Source: Oscillospiraceae bacterium (lineage in GTDB: Bacteria; Bacillota; Clostridia; Oscillospirales; Oscillospiraceae). Taken from it: DNA of 36,714 nucleotides. Below, one piece after another: positions 24,233 to 31,162 of this stretch. The DNA is taken from NCBI GenBank assembly GCA_020025305.1, contig JAHHSG010000020.1, positions 1-36,714 on the forward strand, read 5' to 3'. The notes beneath the pieces were generated by a model that made no database searches, was not told the origin of the DNA, and was given only the letters and a program-made list of their open reading frames with translations. The translations under genes were made by a program, and so were the position numbers. The stretch's first letter is position 1. Each line of letters begins with the position of its first letter.

Positions 24233-24934
24233 TCACCATTCGATGGTATTTACATCGGCAGGATTTGGGTTAAAGACATTGGAGACGGCTTGGCTGTTGC
24301 GGATGGTGATCACACGGTCAGCCATAGGCGTAATGGCGGTATTATGAGTGACCACGATCACGGTCACACCGCCATGCCGACAGGCATGTTGCAGAAGAGA
24401 GAGAATCTGCTTGCCGGTCTGGTAATCCAAAGCGCCGGTGGGCTCGTCACACAAAAGAAGCTTGGGGCGCTTGGCAAGGGCGCGGGCAATGGAGACACGC
24501 TGCTGTTCCCCACCGGAGAGCTGTGCCGGGAAGTTGTTGAGCCGATGGCCCAGCCCCACGGCCTCCAGTGCCTCGGCGGCAGGCATGGGATCACGGCAGA
24601 TCTGAGCCGCCAGTTCCACATTTTCCAAAGCCGTCAGATTTTGCACTAGATTGTAAAACTGAAATACGAAGCCGATGTCGTGGCGGCGATAGGTAATGAG
24701 GTCTTTGCCCTTACATTGGGCAATGTCCCGTCCGTCTACCAGAATTTGTCCCTCATCACAGGTATCCATGCCGCCGAGCATATTTAAAACGGTGGTCTTG
24801 CCGGCGCCGGAGGGCCCTACAATGATGGCGAATTCACCCTTATCAATATGAAAATTGACACCGTTTGCCGCAGCAGTGACGATGTCTCCGGTGCGGTAGC
24901 GCTTGTAGACGTCCTTCAATTCCACGAATGCCAT
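24233..24934 (-). CDS. ABC transporter ATP-binding protein (MacB/LolD type)
   Basis: A 233-residue ATPase partner of the downstream permease. Walker A GPSGAGKTT is at residues 40-48, the Q-loop at FVFQFYNLVQNLT (89-101), the signature LSGGEQQR at 139-146, Walker B LLLCDEP at 159-165, and the H-loop in VVTHN near 203. The FYNLVQNLTALENV wording is typical of the type VII (MacB/LolD) exporter ATPases. Two ATG codons are possible; the second (24934) is about eleven bases from AAAGGA, and the first (24946) is too close to it. The promoter TTGCTT-17-TATACT lies at 25007-25035. ATPase and permease form a two-gene operon. Confidence 0.94.
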   Translation of the reverse strand: MAFVELKDVYKRYRTGDIVTAAANGVNFHIDKGEFAIIVGPSGAGKTTVLNMLGGMDTCDEGQILVDGRDIAQCKGKDLITYRRHDIGFVFQFYNLVQNLTALENVELAAQICRDPMPAAEALEAVGLGHRLNNFPAQLSGGEQQRVSIARALAKRPKLLLCDEPTGALDYQTGKQILSLLQHACRHGGVTVIVVTHNTAITPMADRVITIRNSQAVSNVFNPNPADVNTIEW

Positions 24935-24972
24935 GGCTGCTTTCATCCTTTCAAGGCATATAATCAAAAGTC

Positions 24973-24989
24973 CCATAGGTGATCTATGG
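24973..24989 (-). promoter_or_regulatory. Inverted repeat in the ABC operon leader
   Basis: CCATAG-N5-CTATGG, a perfect 6-bp inverted repeat between the expected transcription start (about 25000) and the first gene. Its place downstream of the promoter suits a repressor site or a small leader hairpin. No regulator gene is adjacent. Confidence 0.35.
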
Positions 24990-25006
24990 TGAGAGACATT
25001 ACAAAA

Positions 25007-25035
25007 AGTATACGCAAAATCTATGAGCAAAGCAA
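25007..25035 (-). promoter_or_regulatory. Sigma-A promoter of the ABC exporter operon
   Basis: On the minus strand TTGCTT (25030-25035), 17-bp spacer, TATACT (25007-25012). Confidence 0.65.
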
Positions 25036-25131
25036 GCATGGCAGCAGTATTGTCCCATTTTATTTGCAGAAAATTTACAAGAGAAGGAGGAAAGCAATCG
25101 CAGAACAGCAGATGGTCTGCGGCGAGAAAGA

Positions 25132-25179
25132 GAAAAAAACCTCAGAGAGATCACATCCATACATGTGATCTCTCTGAGG
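25132..25179 (-). terminator. Strong intrinsic terminator of the deacetylase gene
   Basis: A perfect 17-bp stem (25140-25156 with 25163-25179, CCTCAGAGAGATCACAT in the left arm) with a 6-nt loop, followed on the minus strand by a T7 tract. One of the longest perfect hairpins in the window. Confidence 0.95.
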
Positions 25180-25200
25180 GGAACTTCGCAGGCGGTGATA

Positions 25201-26046
25201 TTACTTTTCGGCAGTCTCGGAATTTCCTTCAGAAGGTTCCTTTTCCGTGACCTTGTTTTCTTCTTCGGAAGATTTCTTTTCCGGGAATTGCCGGCCGGTA
25301 TGGTCGATGGTGTAGTTCTCCGTATAGATCAGCTCAGAGATGGGTACCACGGTATACCCCTCGTTGATCATATACTCCAGAATATCCGGCAGTGCCTCCG
25401 GCGTATGGAGGGCGGCATTATGGAAGAGGACGATGCTGCCGGGGCGCAGCTTTTCCGTGACACGCTTATAAATGGTAGGTGCGTCGTAGTCCTTCCAGTC
25501 CAGACTGTCCACATCCCATTGGATGGGCTCCATATCCAAAGAGCGGATGGCCGCAATGACATGGTCGTCATACTCTCCGTAGGGGCAGCGCAGCAGCGTG
25601 GGAGTTTTGCCGGTGATGGAGGCTATTTTTTCGTTGCAGCCGGTGACATCGGCCATGATTTCCTCAGCGCTCATGGCATTATAGTGGTCGTGGTGGTGGG
25701 AGTGGTTCATGATTTCGTGTCCGGCATCCGAGAGAGCTTTGACGGACTCAGGGTAAGTTTCGGCCCACTCACCTACCACGAAAAAGGTGGCTTTGATGTT
25801 GTAGCGGGCCAGAATGTCAATGAGCATTTCCGTGTCTTCGTTGCCCCACGCTGCGTCAAAAGAAATGGAACACATTTTACCTGGCCGCTCCACAGAGTAG
25901 ATAGGCAGCTGACGGCTGGTGGTGGAGGCGGTGATGGCACTGGGGAGCCACATAGCACAGAAGATGCCTGTGCACAATACCAGAAGCGCCAGCACTACCA
26001 CGACACGGCGGCGCAGGAGAAATACTTTCACTGGAGGTTTTCCCAT
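25201..26046 (-). CDS. PdaB-like polysaccharide deacetylase, sporulation type
   Basis: A 281-residue carbohydrate esterase family 4 protein anchored by one transmembrane span (about residues 14-34), catalytic domain outside. Motif 1 reads SFDAAWGNEDT: the first Asp (Asp64) is kept, and the second of the usual TFDD is Ala65, as I recall for PdaB-type proteins. Motif 2 has His115 and His119 (NHSHHH), motif 3 is RCPYGEYDD (Arg153), and LFHNAA near 214 is the last motif. The C-terminal 30 residues are an acidic Glu/Lys/Ser tail. PdaB acts on spore cortex peptidoglycan in Bacillus. A sigma-E-like promoter at 26075-26103 agrees with that role. The frame opens at a GTG (26052); the ATG at 26046 is ten bases from AAAGGA and is preferred. 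Confidence 0.88.
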   Translation of the reverse strand: MGKPPVKVFLLRRRVVVVLALLVLCTGIFCAMWLPSAITASTTSRQLPIYSVERPGKMCSISFDAAWGNEDTEMLIDILARYNIKATFFVVGEWAETYPESVKALSDAGHEIMNHSHHHDHYNAMSAEEIMADVTGCNEKIASITGKTPTLLRCPYGEYDDHVIAAIRSLDMEPIQWDVDSLDWKDYDAPTIYKRVTEKLRPGSIVLFHNAALHTPEALPDILEYMINEGYTVVPISELIYTENYTIDHTGRQFPEKKSSEEENKVTEKEPSEGNSETAEK

Positions 26047-26074
26047 GATCACATCGTCCTTTCCTGTTTGGTAA

Positions 26075-26103
26075 AAGGTATGCAGTGATCTGTGGAAATA
26101 TGA
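26075..26103 (-). promoter_or_regulatory. Candidate sigma-E promoter of the pdaB-like gene
   Basis: On the minus strand TCATATT (26097-26103), 14-bp spacer, CATACCTT (26075-26082). The Bacillus sigma-E consensus is roughly KMATATT-14-CATACAMT: the -35 matches fully and the -10 at six of eight positions. Known pdaB control makes this credible. Confidence 0.55.
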
Positions 26104-26133
26104 AAAGGTCTCCGCAGCTATGCAGAAACCTTT
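26103..26133 (-). terminator. Probable terminator of the HTH regulator gene
   Basis: Stem AAAGGT-TTCTGCA / TGCGGA-GACCTTT (one bulge, one G-U pair) ending in T4 on the minus strand, 20 bp past the regulator stop. It abuts the deacetylase promoter. Confidence 0.6.
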
Positions 26134-26153
26134 AGAAAATATACGGTTGGGCT

Positions 26154-26567
26154 TTACTTTTTCAGATCATTGAGAACCTGACGGGTTTCCAGAGGGGCAG
26201 AGACGTTGACACTGTTGATGCCCTTGTAAGTGGTATCCTTTTTGGGGGCGGACAACTCTGTGCAGCGGTCGTATTCCACCTGCATTACAGAGGAAATGGT
26301 GTGGCGGCCATAGTCGTCCAGATGGGAATACTGTTCCACCAACTTCTGGGTTTCTTCCGTCAGATAAGAGGAGGCGTCCTCACTGAGTGCTTTAATCCCC
26401 AGTGCTCGGCAAATCTGCACCACGGTGTCGAAGGAGGAACCGCCGATGCCATTATGAAGTGCGCTGTTGATGGTGGAAAGGGGAATGTTGACCACAAATG
26501 CAAATTGGCGCACACTTTTATACTGTCGAGAAATTTCCGTACGGACAATTTTAGTTAAGTTATCCAT
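26154..26567 (-). CDS. Small HTH-domain DNA-binding protein
   Basis: A 137-residue protein with an XRE/Cro-like helix-turn-helix at about residues 16-60 (SVRQFAFVVNIPLSTINSALHNG, then SFDTVVQICRALGIKA). The rest has a DDYGRHTISSVMQVEYDRC segment common in clostridial XRE-type regulators of this size, and a polar C-terminal tail. No protease or sensor domain is present. GAGG lies nine bases before the ATG, and the promoter TTGGCG-17-TATAAT is at 26625-26653. It stands alone, with no toxin partner or phage gene beside it, so its target is unknown. Confidence 0.82.
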   Translation of the reverse strand: MDNLTKIVRTEISRQYKSVRQFAFVVNIPLSTINSALHNGIGGSSFDTVVQICRALGIKALSEDASSYLTEETQKLVEQYSHLDDYGRHTISSVMQVEYDRCTELSAPKKDTTYKGINSVNVSAPLETRQVLNDLKK

Positions 26568-26895
26568 GAAAGGCCACCTCGTAAAAATAAATCATTAAAT
26601 AGTATCATATCCTTTGTGCAAGCCATTATAACACGGACTTTTGCAATCGCCAAGCGAAAAACAGAAATTTAAAAGAAAGTTCAAAAATGACGGTTAGGCG
26701 AACAAAAACGGAGAAAAACAGAACTGCTTTTTTGTATATTTGACTAAATTTTTGCAATAAAATAAAGAAGAATAACAAAAACTATATGGCAGATTATGGA
26801 AAAAGAGGCAGAATGATTTTTACCTTTCTATTTTTGGAAGGCTGTGATAAAATATAGCGAGATATCATAGGCGAAAAGGGCGTGGTGAACTGGAG
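26568..26895. other. AT-rich divergent intergenic region, 328 bp
   Basis: No reading frame with a ribosome binding site and no clear RNA gene. The left end carries the minus-strand promoter of the HTH gene. The middle (about 26660-26810) is strongly A-rich, with several A and T runs that could be intrinsically curved. Near the right end a TAAAAT -10 (26848-26853) may drive the BrkB-like gene, but its -35 is poor. I see nothing else in it. Confidence 0.6.
26625..26653 (-). promoter_or_regulatory. Sigma-A promoter of the HTH regulator gene
   Basis: On the minus strand TTGGCG (26648-26653), 17-bp spacer, perfect TATAAT (26625-26630). Confidence 0.65.
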
Positions 26896-27735
26896 ATGAT
26901 CAAAGAACTGGCGCAGCGGTATTATCGGCATGATGTGGGGCGCAGCAGTGCCGCACTGACATATTATCTGATTTTTGCTGCGCTGCCGTTGCTGGTGTTT
27001 TTCAGTACGCTGCTGGGTGCTATGGAATTGGACCCGGAGAGTGTGCTGCATCTTTTGAATCAGCTGCTGCCCACTGAAGTGGAGGAGATTGTACGGGGGT
27101 ATCTCATCTACGTGCGAGAAAACCAGAGCACCCGTCTTTTATGGTTCAGCCTGGTTTTCTCCATCTGGTTTCCCCGCCGAGCCACCAGCTGCCTGCTGCG
27201 CTCCTTGCAAAGGGCGTTCGGCGCTGCGCAGGGATCCAAAAATATTCTGTTGGAACAGCTGCGTATCCTGCTCTTTACAGTGTGGATGCTGGCAACGGTG
27301 GCAGCGTCTACCGTGCTTGTAACCGTGGGGCGTCGGGCGCTGGTGTGGTTGGCGAAGTTTGTTGCACTGCCGCTGTGGTTCGCCGAGGTGTGGGATGGAC
27401 TGCGATTTTTACTGCTGGCACTGGTGCTTTTGGCGTCTTTGGCCATTCTCTATATGTTGGCACAGGGGAGACGCCGTCCCTTGCGTGACGTGGCCCCTGG
27501 TGTGGTTTCTTCTTTGGTATCGTGGTTGATCCTTTCGGCTGCGTTTTCTTATTATGTGGAGAATTTTGCAACTTACAGCCAGCTTTACGGCTCCATTGCC
27601 ACAGCCGTTGTAACGCTATTATGGCTCTATATGAGCGCGGTGGTGGTCATTATGGGGGCAGAGTTGAATGCGGTCATACTGGAATGGCGGCAAAAAAAGC
27701 AGATGGGAGGGGCCGATGATGTGCGGCCTCAATGA
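26896..27735 (+). CDS. YihY/BrkB-family inner-membrane protein
   Basis: A 279-residue integral-membrane protein with about six spans. Family marks are SSAALTYYLIFAALPLLVFF (residues 17-36), the LLNQLLPTEVEEIV stretch, and the C-terminal YSQLYGSIATAVVTLLWLYMSAVVVIMGAELNAV, which is diagnostic. The family is often labelled virulence factor BrkB or, wrongly, RNase BN; its true function is unknown. Translation signals are weak: GGAG touches the ATG, and GGTGA is eight bases away. It ends 20 bp before trkA in the same direction and probably shares its transcript. Confidence 0.9.
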   Translation: MIKELAQRYYRHDVGRSSAALTYYLIFAALPLLVFFSTLLGAMELDPESVLHLLNQLLPTEVEEIVRGYLIYVRENQSTRLLWFSLVFSIWFPRRATSCLLRSLQRAFGAAQGSKNILLEQLRILLFTVWMLATVAASTVLVTVGRRALVWLAKFVALPLWFAEVWDGLRFLLLALVLLASLAILYMLAQGRRRPLRDVAPGVVSSLVSWLILSAAFSYYVENFATYSQLYGSIATAVVTLLWLYMSAVVVIMGAELNAVILEWRQKKQMGGADDVRPQ

Positions 27736-27755
27736 TAGGGGAAGGAAACAGAAGT

Positions 27756-29117
27756 ATGAAGATCATCATTGTAGGGAACGGCAAGGTGGGATATGCCATT
27801 GCCTGGCAGTTGGCGGTGGAGGATCATGATATCATTATAGTGGATAAATCCCCCAGCGCGTTAAGGCGGGCCGACAGTACGCTGGATGTGATGTGCGTGG
27901 AGGGCAACGGTGCCAGCATCAGTGTGCTGAAAAATGCCGGGGTCTCCGACGCAGATTTGGTTATTGCCGTGACGAGCAGTGATGAGACCAATTTGGTGTG
28001 CTGCTTGATCGCAAAAAAACTGGGGGCAAGGCATACGGTGGCTCGTGTTCGCAATACCGACTACCGAATGGATGCCGAGATGCTCAAACGGGAAGTAGGG
28101 CTCAGCATGGTCATTAACCCGGACTGGGCGGCGGCACTGGAAATTGCACGTATTCTCAGTTTCCCGGCTGCGTTCTCTGTGGAGCCTTTTGCCCAGGGGC
28201 GCATCGACATGATTGGCTTTCAGGTGACTGCAAAGGATACCATTTGTGGTGTTCCTCTCAGTGAATTTAACCGTAAACGGCTGGCGGATGTACTGTTTTG
28301 TGCTGCCGAGCAGGAGGAACAGTATATTATTCCGGATGGAGATTTTATTCCTCGCGCCGGGGATCGAATCTATGTGGTGGGGACACGGCAGGAATTGCAG
28401 CGAATGGTGCAGGGCCTGGGGCGTACGCTACAAAAGGTAAAGCGTGTAACGCTTTTGGGAGGCAGCCGTATTGCCATGTATCTCACATGGGAGCTGGAAC
28501 GCAACAACACCAAGGTATGTATCGTGGAGATGATGCATAAGGAATGTACTGTCTTGGCGGATGAATTGCCCGGGGCCATGATTATTGAGGGGGACGGCAC
28601 CGATGCCAACCTCATCCAGAGTGAGGGCATTTTCAATGTGGATGCCTTTGTCTCTTTAACGGGGCGGGATGAGGAGAATCTGCTGATGGCTGCCACAGCA
28701 CGGCGTGCCGGTGTACCCAAGACCATTGCCAAGATGACACGGCCCAACTACATGGAACTGGTACGTGAGGCCGGTATTGGGAGTGTTATCAGCCCGAAAG
28801 ATATTGTAGCCAACCAGATTACCCGCTACGTGCGCAGCCTTGCAAACTCCGAAGGAAGCGAAATCGATAGCTTCTACAAATTGCTGGGCGGTTCGGTGGA
28901 AGTGCTGGAATTTACGGCAACACCTGCCTGTATCGCCATCCTCCATAAGCCCTTGCGGGAGCTGAGACTGAAGAAAGGCATGCTGTTGGCTGCCATTGTC
29001 CGGGATCGGCAGACCATCATCCCCGACGGAATGACGACGGTGGAGGAGCGGGATCATGTGGTGGTTGTCACCGCCGGTTCATGTATCCGAAATCTGACCG
29101 ATATTCTGGAGAACTGA
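27756..29117 (+). CDS. trkA: Trk potassium uptake regulatory protein TrkA
   Basis: A 453-residue cytoplasmic gating subunit for TrkH/KtrB-type potassium channels. It has two RCK units, each a Rossmann RCK_N plus RCK_C. The first starts with IIIVGNGKVGYAIAWQL (NAD-binding glycines about 7-12), the second with VTLLGGSRIAMYLTWEL near residue 228. Acidic residues end the second strands (IIIVDKS and VCIVEMM), as needed to bind the ribose of NAD. The start at 27756 follows AAGGA by nine bases; the frame opens slightly upstream, overlapping the BrkB-like stop. The channel gene trkH is not in the window, which is unusual because the two are often adjacent. Confidence 0.95.
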   Translation: MKIIIVGNGKVGYAIAWQLAVEDHDIIIVDKSPSALRRADSTLDVMCVEGNGASISVLKNAGVSDADLVIAVTSSDETNLVCCLIAKKLGARHTVARVRNTDYRMDAEMLKREVGLSMVINPDWAAALEIARILSFPAAFSVEPFAQGRIDMIGFQVTAKDTICGVPLSEFNRKRLADVLFCAAEQEEQYIIPDGDFIPRAGDRIYVVGTRQELQRMVQGLGRTLQKVKRVTLLGGSRIAMYLTWELERNNTKVCIVEMMHKECTVLADELPGAMIIEGDGTDANLIQSEGIFNVDAFVSLTGRDEENLLMAATARRAGVPKTIAKMTRPNYMELVREAGIGSVISPKDIVANQITRYVRSLANSEGSEIDSFYKLLGGSVEVLEFTATPACIAILHKPLRELRLKKGMLLAAIVRDRQTIIPDGMTTVEERDHVVVVTAGSCIRNLTDILEN

Positions 29118-29171
29118 GCCAAAATAACCCTGTATATGTTTGCTTGCCGGTTTATACAGCCGAAAGGCACG

Positions 29172-29208
29172 AAAAAGGCACTCAGATTTGAAATCTGAGT
29201 GCCTTTTT
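29172..29208. terminator. Bidirectional intrinsic terminator
   Basis: A 16-bp stem (AAAAAGGCACTCAGAT / ATCTGAGTGCCTTTTT) with a 5-nt loop between convergent trkA and mgtE. Confidence 0.95.
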
Positions 29209-29242
29209 GACGATGACAGTTCTATGCGCCTGGAAGGCCGGT

Positions 29243-30649
29243 TCAAAGATGTGCCAAATAGATGAGGAAGAACCATGCAAGGCCATAGTAGCTCACAACG
29301 GCCACCAAGTCATTGACAGTGGTGATCAGCGGACCGGAGGCCACAGCTGGGTCAACGTGCAGCTTTTTGAAAAGAAGCGGTATGGTGGTGCCGGCAATGG
29401 AGGAGAGTTCCATACTCAAAAGAAGTGCAGCGCCGGTGCAAAAGGAGATGGAAAAGGCAACATTTGCAGGCTGCCCCTTGAAAAACATGAGATAGCAGCC
29501 GATGGCGGCAAAGGAGAGAGTGCCTAAAATAGCGCCGTTGACCAGACCTATCCGGGCCTCTTTGCCGACAAGTGCCCACTTGCGGCGGGCATCTACCCGG
29601 CTGTCTGTCAGAACACGGATTGTGACAGCCAGAGATTGGGTACCCACATTGCCGGCCATGTCCAGCACCAGAGACTGAAAACAAATAATCAGCGTCAGCT
29701 GAGATACCACAGCCTCAAAAATACCTACCACAGAGGAGACGACCAGTCCCAGACCCAGCAGAATGATCAGCCATGGCAGGCGCTTGAGGATGCTGCGCCG
29801 GAGCGGCTCCTTCAGATCCTCACCGGCGGAAAGACCACCCAGTTTGGCATAGTCCTCGTCCAGCTCCTCGCCGATGAGCTGCCCTAGTACCTGCGCTGTC
29901 AAGACGCCTTTTAGCCGATTGGCGCTGTCCAGAACCGGAATGGAGTCCTCAGAGTAGTCAGAAAGACAATCAATGCAGTCCTCCACCGCTTCGGTGGCGT
30001 AAACATAGGGATAGGAAGAAGCAGTGATATTCGCCAGATCATCGCCTTCACGAGCCATAATGAGATCTTTCAGGTCAATGGCACCGACCAGACGCTCCTG
30101 ATCATCCACCACATAGAGTGTGGAGATATTGTCGTTTTCAGCGGCCTGCTCTACCAGAGCGCGCATGGCCTGCCGGACACTGCTGCCGTCTTGGATGGTG
30201 ATATAGTTGGTGGTCATTCGGCTGCCGATTTCCTCCTGGGCAAAGGAACTGAGCAGAGCAATTTCGCTGCGGGTGTCTTCCTCCAGCAGATCTAAGAGCG
30301 TGTCACGCTCCTCTTTTTTCAGTTCTGCCAGATAATCGGCGGCCTGTGCCGGCTCCAGCTGTGCCAAAGTTTCCAGTTTTTGCCGCATGCCCAGTTCGTT
30401 GAGATAAGCGGCAGGGTGATCCACATAGGAGAAAATGTCTGCCAATTCGCTGCTGCTTAGCAAGCGATAGAGTACGAGCCGATCTTCATGGCTTAAAAGC
30501 TCCAGTGCCGCGGCAATATCATTTTCATGGTAGTTCATCAATTCTTCCCGCAGCCGACCGGGTGTCAGGCGACGGTGCAGCAGCGTGGCGATTTCTGTTT
30601 TGTAGTCCGGATGACGGATGGAAGATGTCATGGTATTCTTGTTATTCAT
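29243..30649 (-). CDS. mgtE: Magnesium transporter MgtE
   Basis: A 468-residue Mg2+ channel. The cytoplasmic N domain (about residues 20-130, with superhelical repeats such as ALELLSHEDRLVLYRLL), two CBS domains (about 132-255; SRMTTNYITIQDGSSVRQAM and VLDSANRLKGVLT), the connecting helix, and five membrane spans from about 285 are all present. The selectivity-region sequence DMAGNVGTQSLAV and the terminal DPAVASGPLITTVNDLVAVVSYY are family hallmarks. The ATG at 30649 follows AAGGAGG by nine bases. The gene has a structured 5' leader of about 320 nt with a terminator hairpin, so its transcription is probably attenuated in response to a signal, most likely Mg2+ (inference). Confidence 0.96.
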   Translation of the reverse strand: MNNKNTMTSSIRHPDYKTEIATLLHRRLTPGRLREELMNYHENDIAAALELLSHEDRLVLYRLLSSSELADIFSYVDHPAAYLNELGMRQKLETLAQLEPAQAADYLAELKKEERDTLLDLLEEDTRSEIALLSSFAQEEIGSRMTTNYITIQDGSSVRQAMRALVEQAAENDNISTLYVVDDQERLVGAIDLKDLIMAREGDDLANITASSYPYVYATEAVEDCIDCLSDYSEDSIPVLDSANRLKGVLTAQVLGQLIGEELDEDYAKLGGLSAGEDLKEPLRRSILKRLPWLIILLGLGLVVSSVVGIFEAVVSQLTLIICFQSLVLDMAGNVGTQSLAVTIRVLTDSRVDARRKWALVGKEARIGLVNGAILGTLSFAAIGCYLMFFKGQPANVAFSISFCTGAALLLSMELSSIAGTTIPLLFKKLHVDPAVASGPLITTVNDLVAVVSYYGLAWFFLIYLAHL

Positions 30650-30714
30650 TGTTCTGTACCTCCTTATACGGGAAAAATAGGGCGGTGCAGCACAGTATTT
30701 TTTGCTGTTAAGGC

Positions 30715-30797
30715 AAAAAAATACCATTGTCCCTGTTCAACGGGCGCTGCAGACGCCGGGTGGAGCGGTGTGCAGGTCGGTAAACAGACAATGGTAT
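30715..30797 (-). terminator. Attenuator-type terminator in the mgtE leader
   Basis: On the minus strand an 11-bp stem (arms 30787-30797 and 30721-30731, ATACCATTGTC / GACAATGGTAT) encloses a GC-rich, internally structured loop and is followed by T7 (30715-30721). The T-run exists only on the mgtE strand. It lies about 65 bp before the mgtE start codon and after no gene, so its natural role is premature termination of the leader. Confidence 0.75.
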
Positions 30798-30840
30798 ATA
30801 CATACGTAGACAGCAGGGCGCAACAAAGAAGCCCCTCGAA

Positions 30841-30936
30841 CTAAAGAACGGAGGTTATAGACAATGCGCTTGGAAACTGCTGATAGCAGCATGAACATAT
30901 CTTGTCTGTACTGCGACTGCAACTACTGCCGTCCAT
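30841..30936 (-). CDS. Possible 31-aa leader peptide in the mgtE leader
   Basis: An ATG at 30936 is preceded by GAGGTGA, a seven-base match to the extended Shine-Dalgarno, with GAGG seven bases from the start. The frame encodes 31 residues with four cysteines, including CSCC, and ends with TAG. It begins and ends within the long-range stem of the mgtE leader. Translation would compete with that stem, so it could be a regulatory upstream frame. It is equally possible that the reading frame is accidental. I recognise no family. Confidence 0.3.
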   Translation of the reverse strand: MDGSSCSRSTDKICSCCYQQFPSALSITSVL

Positions 30937-30938
30937 AA
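30864..30938 (+). CDS. Possible 24-aa cysteine-rich peptide, antisense to the mgtE leader
   Basis: On the plus strand GGAGG (30850-30854) stands nine bases before an ATG, an ideal signal. The 24-residue product ends in a Cx2CxCx2C cluster (Cys14, 17, 19 and 22), a pattern suited to metal binding. The frame is fully antisense to the other short frame, and its ribosome site and stop codon are the two arms of the leader stem. I see no clear plus-strand promoter just upstream. The G-U evidence favours transcription of the opposite strand, so this stays tentative. Confidence 0.3.
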   Translation: MRLETADSSMNISCLYCDCNYCRP

Positions 30939-30978
30939 CCTCACCTCACAATCTCAATAGAAAATAAATGACATAGGT

Positions 30979-31007
30979 AGGATACCATGATACAGGTAAG
31001 GTGTCAA
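30979..31007 (-). promoter_or_regulatory. Sigma-A promoter of the mgtE leader
   Basis: On the minus strand perfect TTGACA (31002-31007), 17-bp spacer, TATCCT (30979-30984). It would start transcription near 30972, 323 nt before the mgtE ATG. Confidence 0.68.
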
Positions 31008-31087
31008 TGAAAACGTGGATAGCGGCGAGAAGCGGCTCCCAATTGTGTACACGCTGTAAAAATTTTCCCATGGTCGACGCAGAGTCC

Positions 31088-31116
31088 TTTACTTTCACAG
31101 GAGAATGGAATAAAAT
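31088..31116 (+). promoter_or_regulatory. Promoter of the M29 aminopeptidase gene
   Basis: TTTACT (31088-31093), 17-bp spacer, TAAAAT (31111-31116). The hexamers and the following TTCnCAG are shared with the promoter at 34099-34127. Confidence 0.5.
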
Positions 31117-31162
31117 ATTACCATTGTAAAAAAATAGCATTTCTGGAAAGTGGGGATACAGC

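Larger units (their letters stand above)
30650..30972 (-). promoter_or_regulatory. Structured 5' leader of mgtE, candidate riboswitch/attenuator
   Basis: From the expected start near 30972 the leader runs about 320 nt to the mgtE ATG. It holds a long-range stem GAGGTTATGGAC / GTCTATAACCTC (ends at 30931-30942 and 30851-30862) with one G-U pair that would be an A-C mismatch on the other strand. Inside is a CTGCT-ATC-AGCAG hairpin, and a terminator follows at 30715-30797. The 8-mer CATTGTCT occurs both in the stem's 3' arm (30859-30866) and in the terminator's 5' arm (30786-30793). CAGACAA at 30902-30908 can pair with either copy, fully with the second. AGGTGAGG near the 5' end recalls the M-box, but I do not find the M-box 3' core GUGCUAAAGCUCU. 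Ligand not known. Confidence 0.6.

Noticed and set aside
24986..25168. A 60-codon plus-strand frame in the gap between the ABC operon and the deacetylase
   Set aside because: No ribosome site before its ATG; it runs across the ABC promoter and the terminator hairpin.
25165..26088. A 307-codon plus-strand frame opposite the deacetylase
   Set aside because: It starts inside the deacetylase terminator and is Gly/Val/Asp-rich shadow sequence.
30840..30960. Canonical M-box riboswitch call
   Set aside because: Only the AGGTGAGG stretch agrees; the conserved 3' core GUGCUAAAGCUCU is not found. Kept as a candidate leader only.
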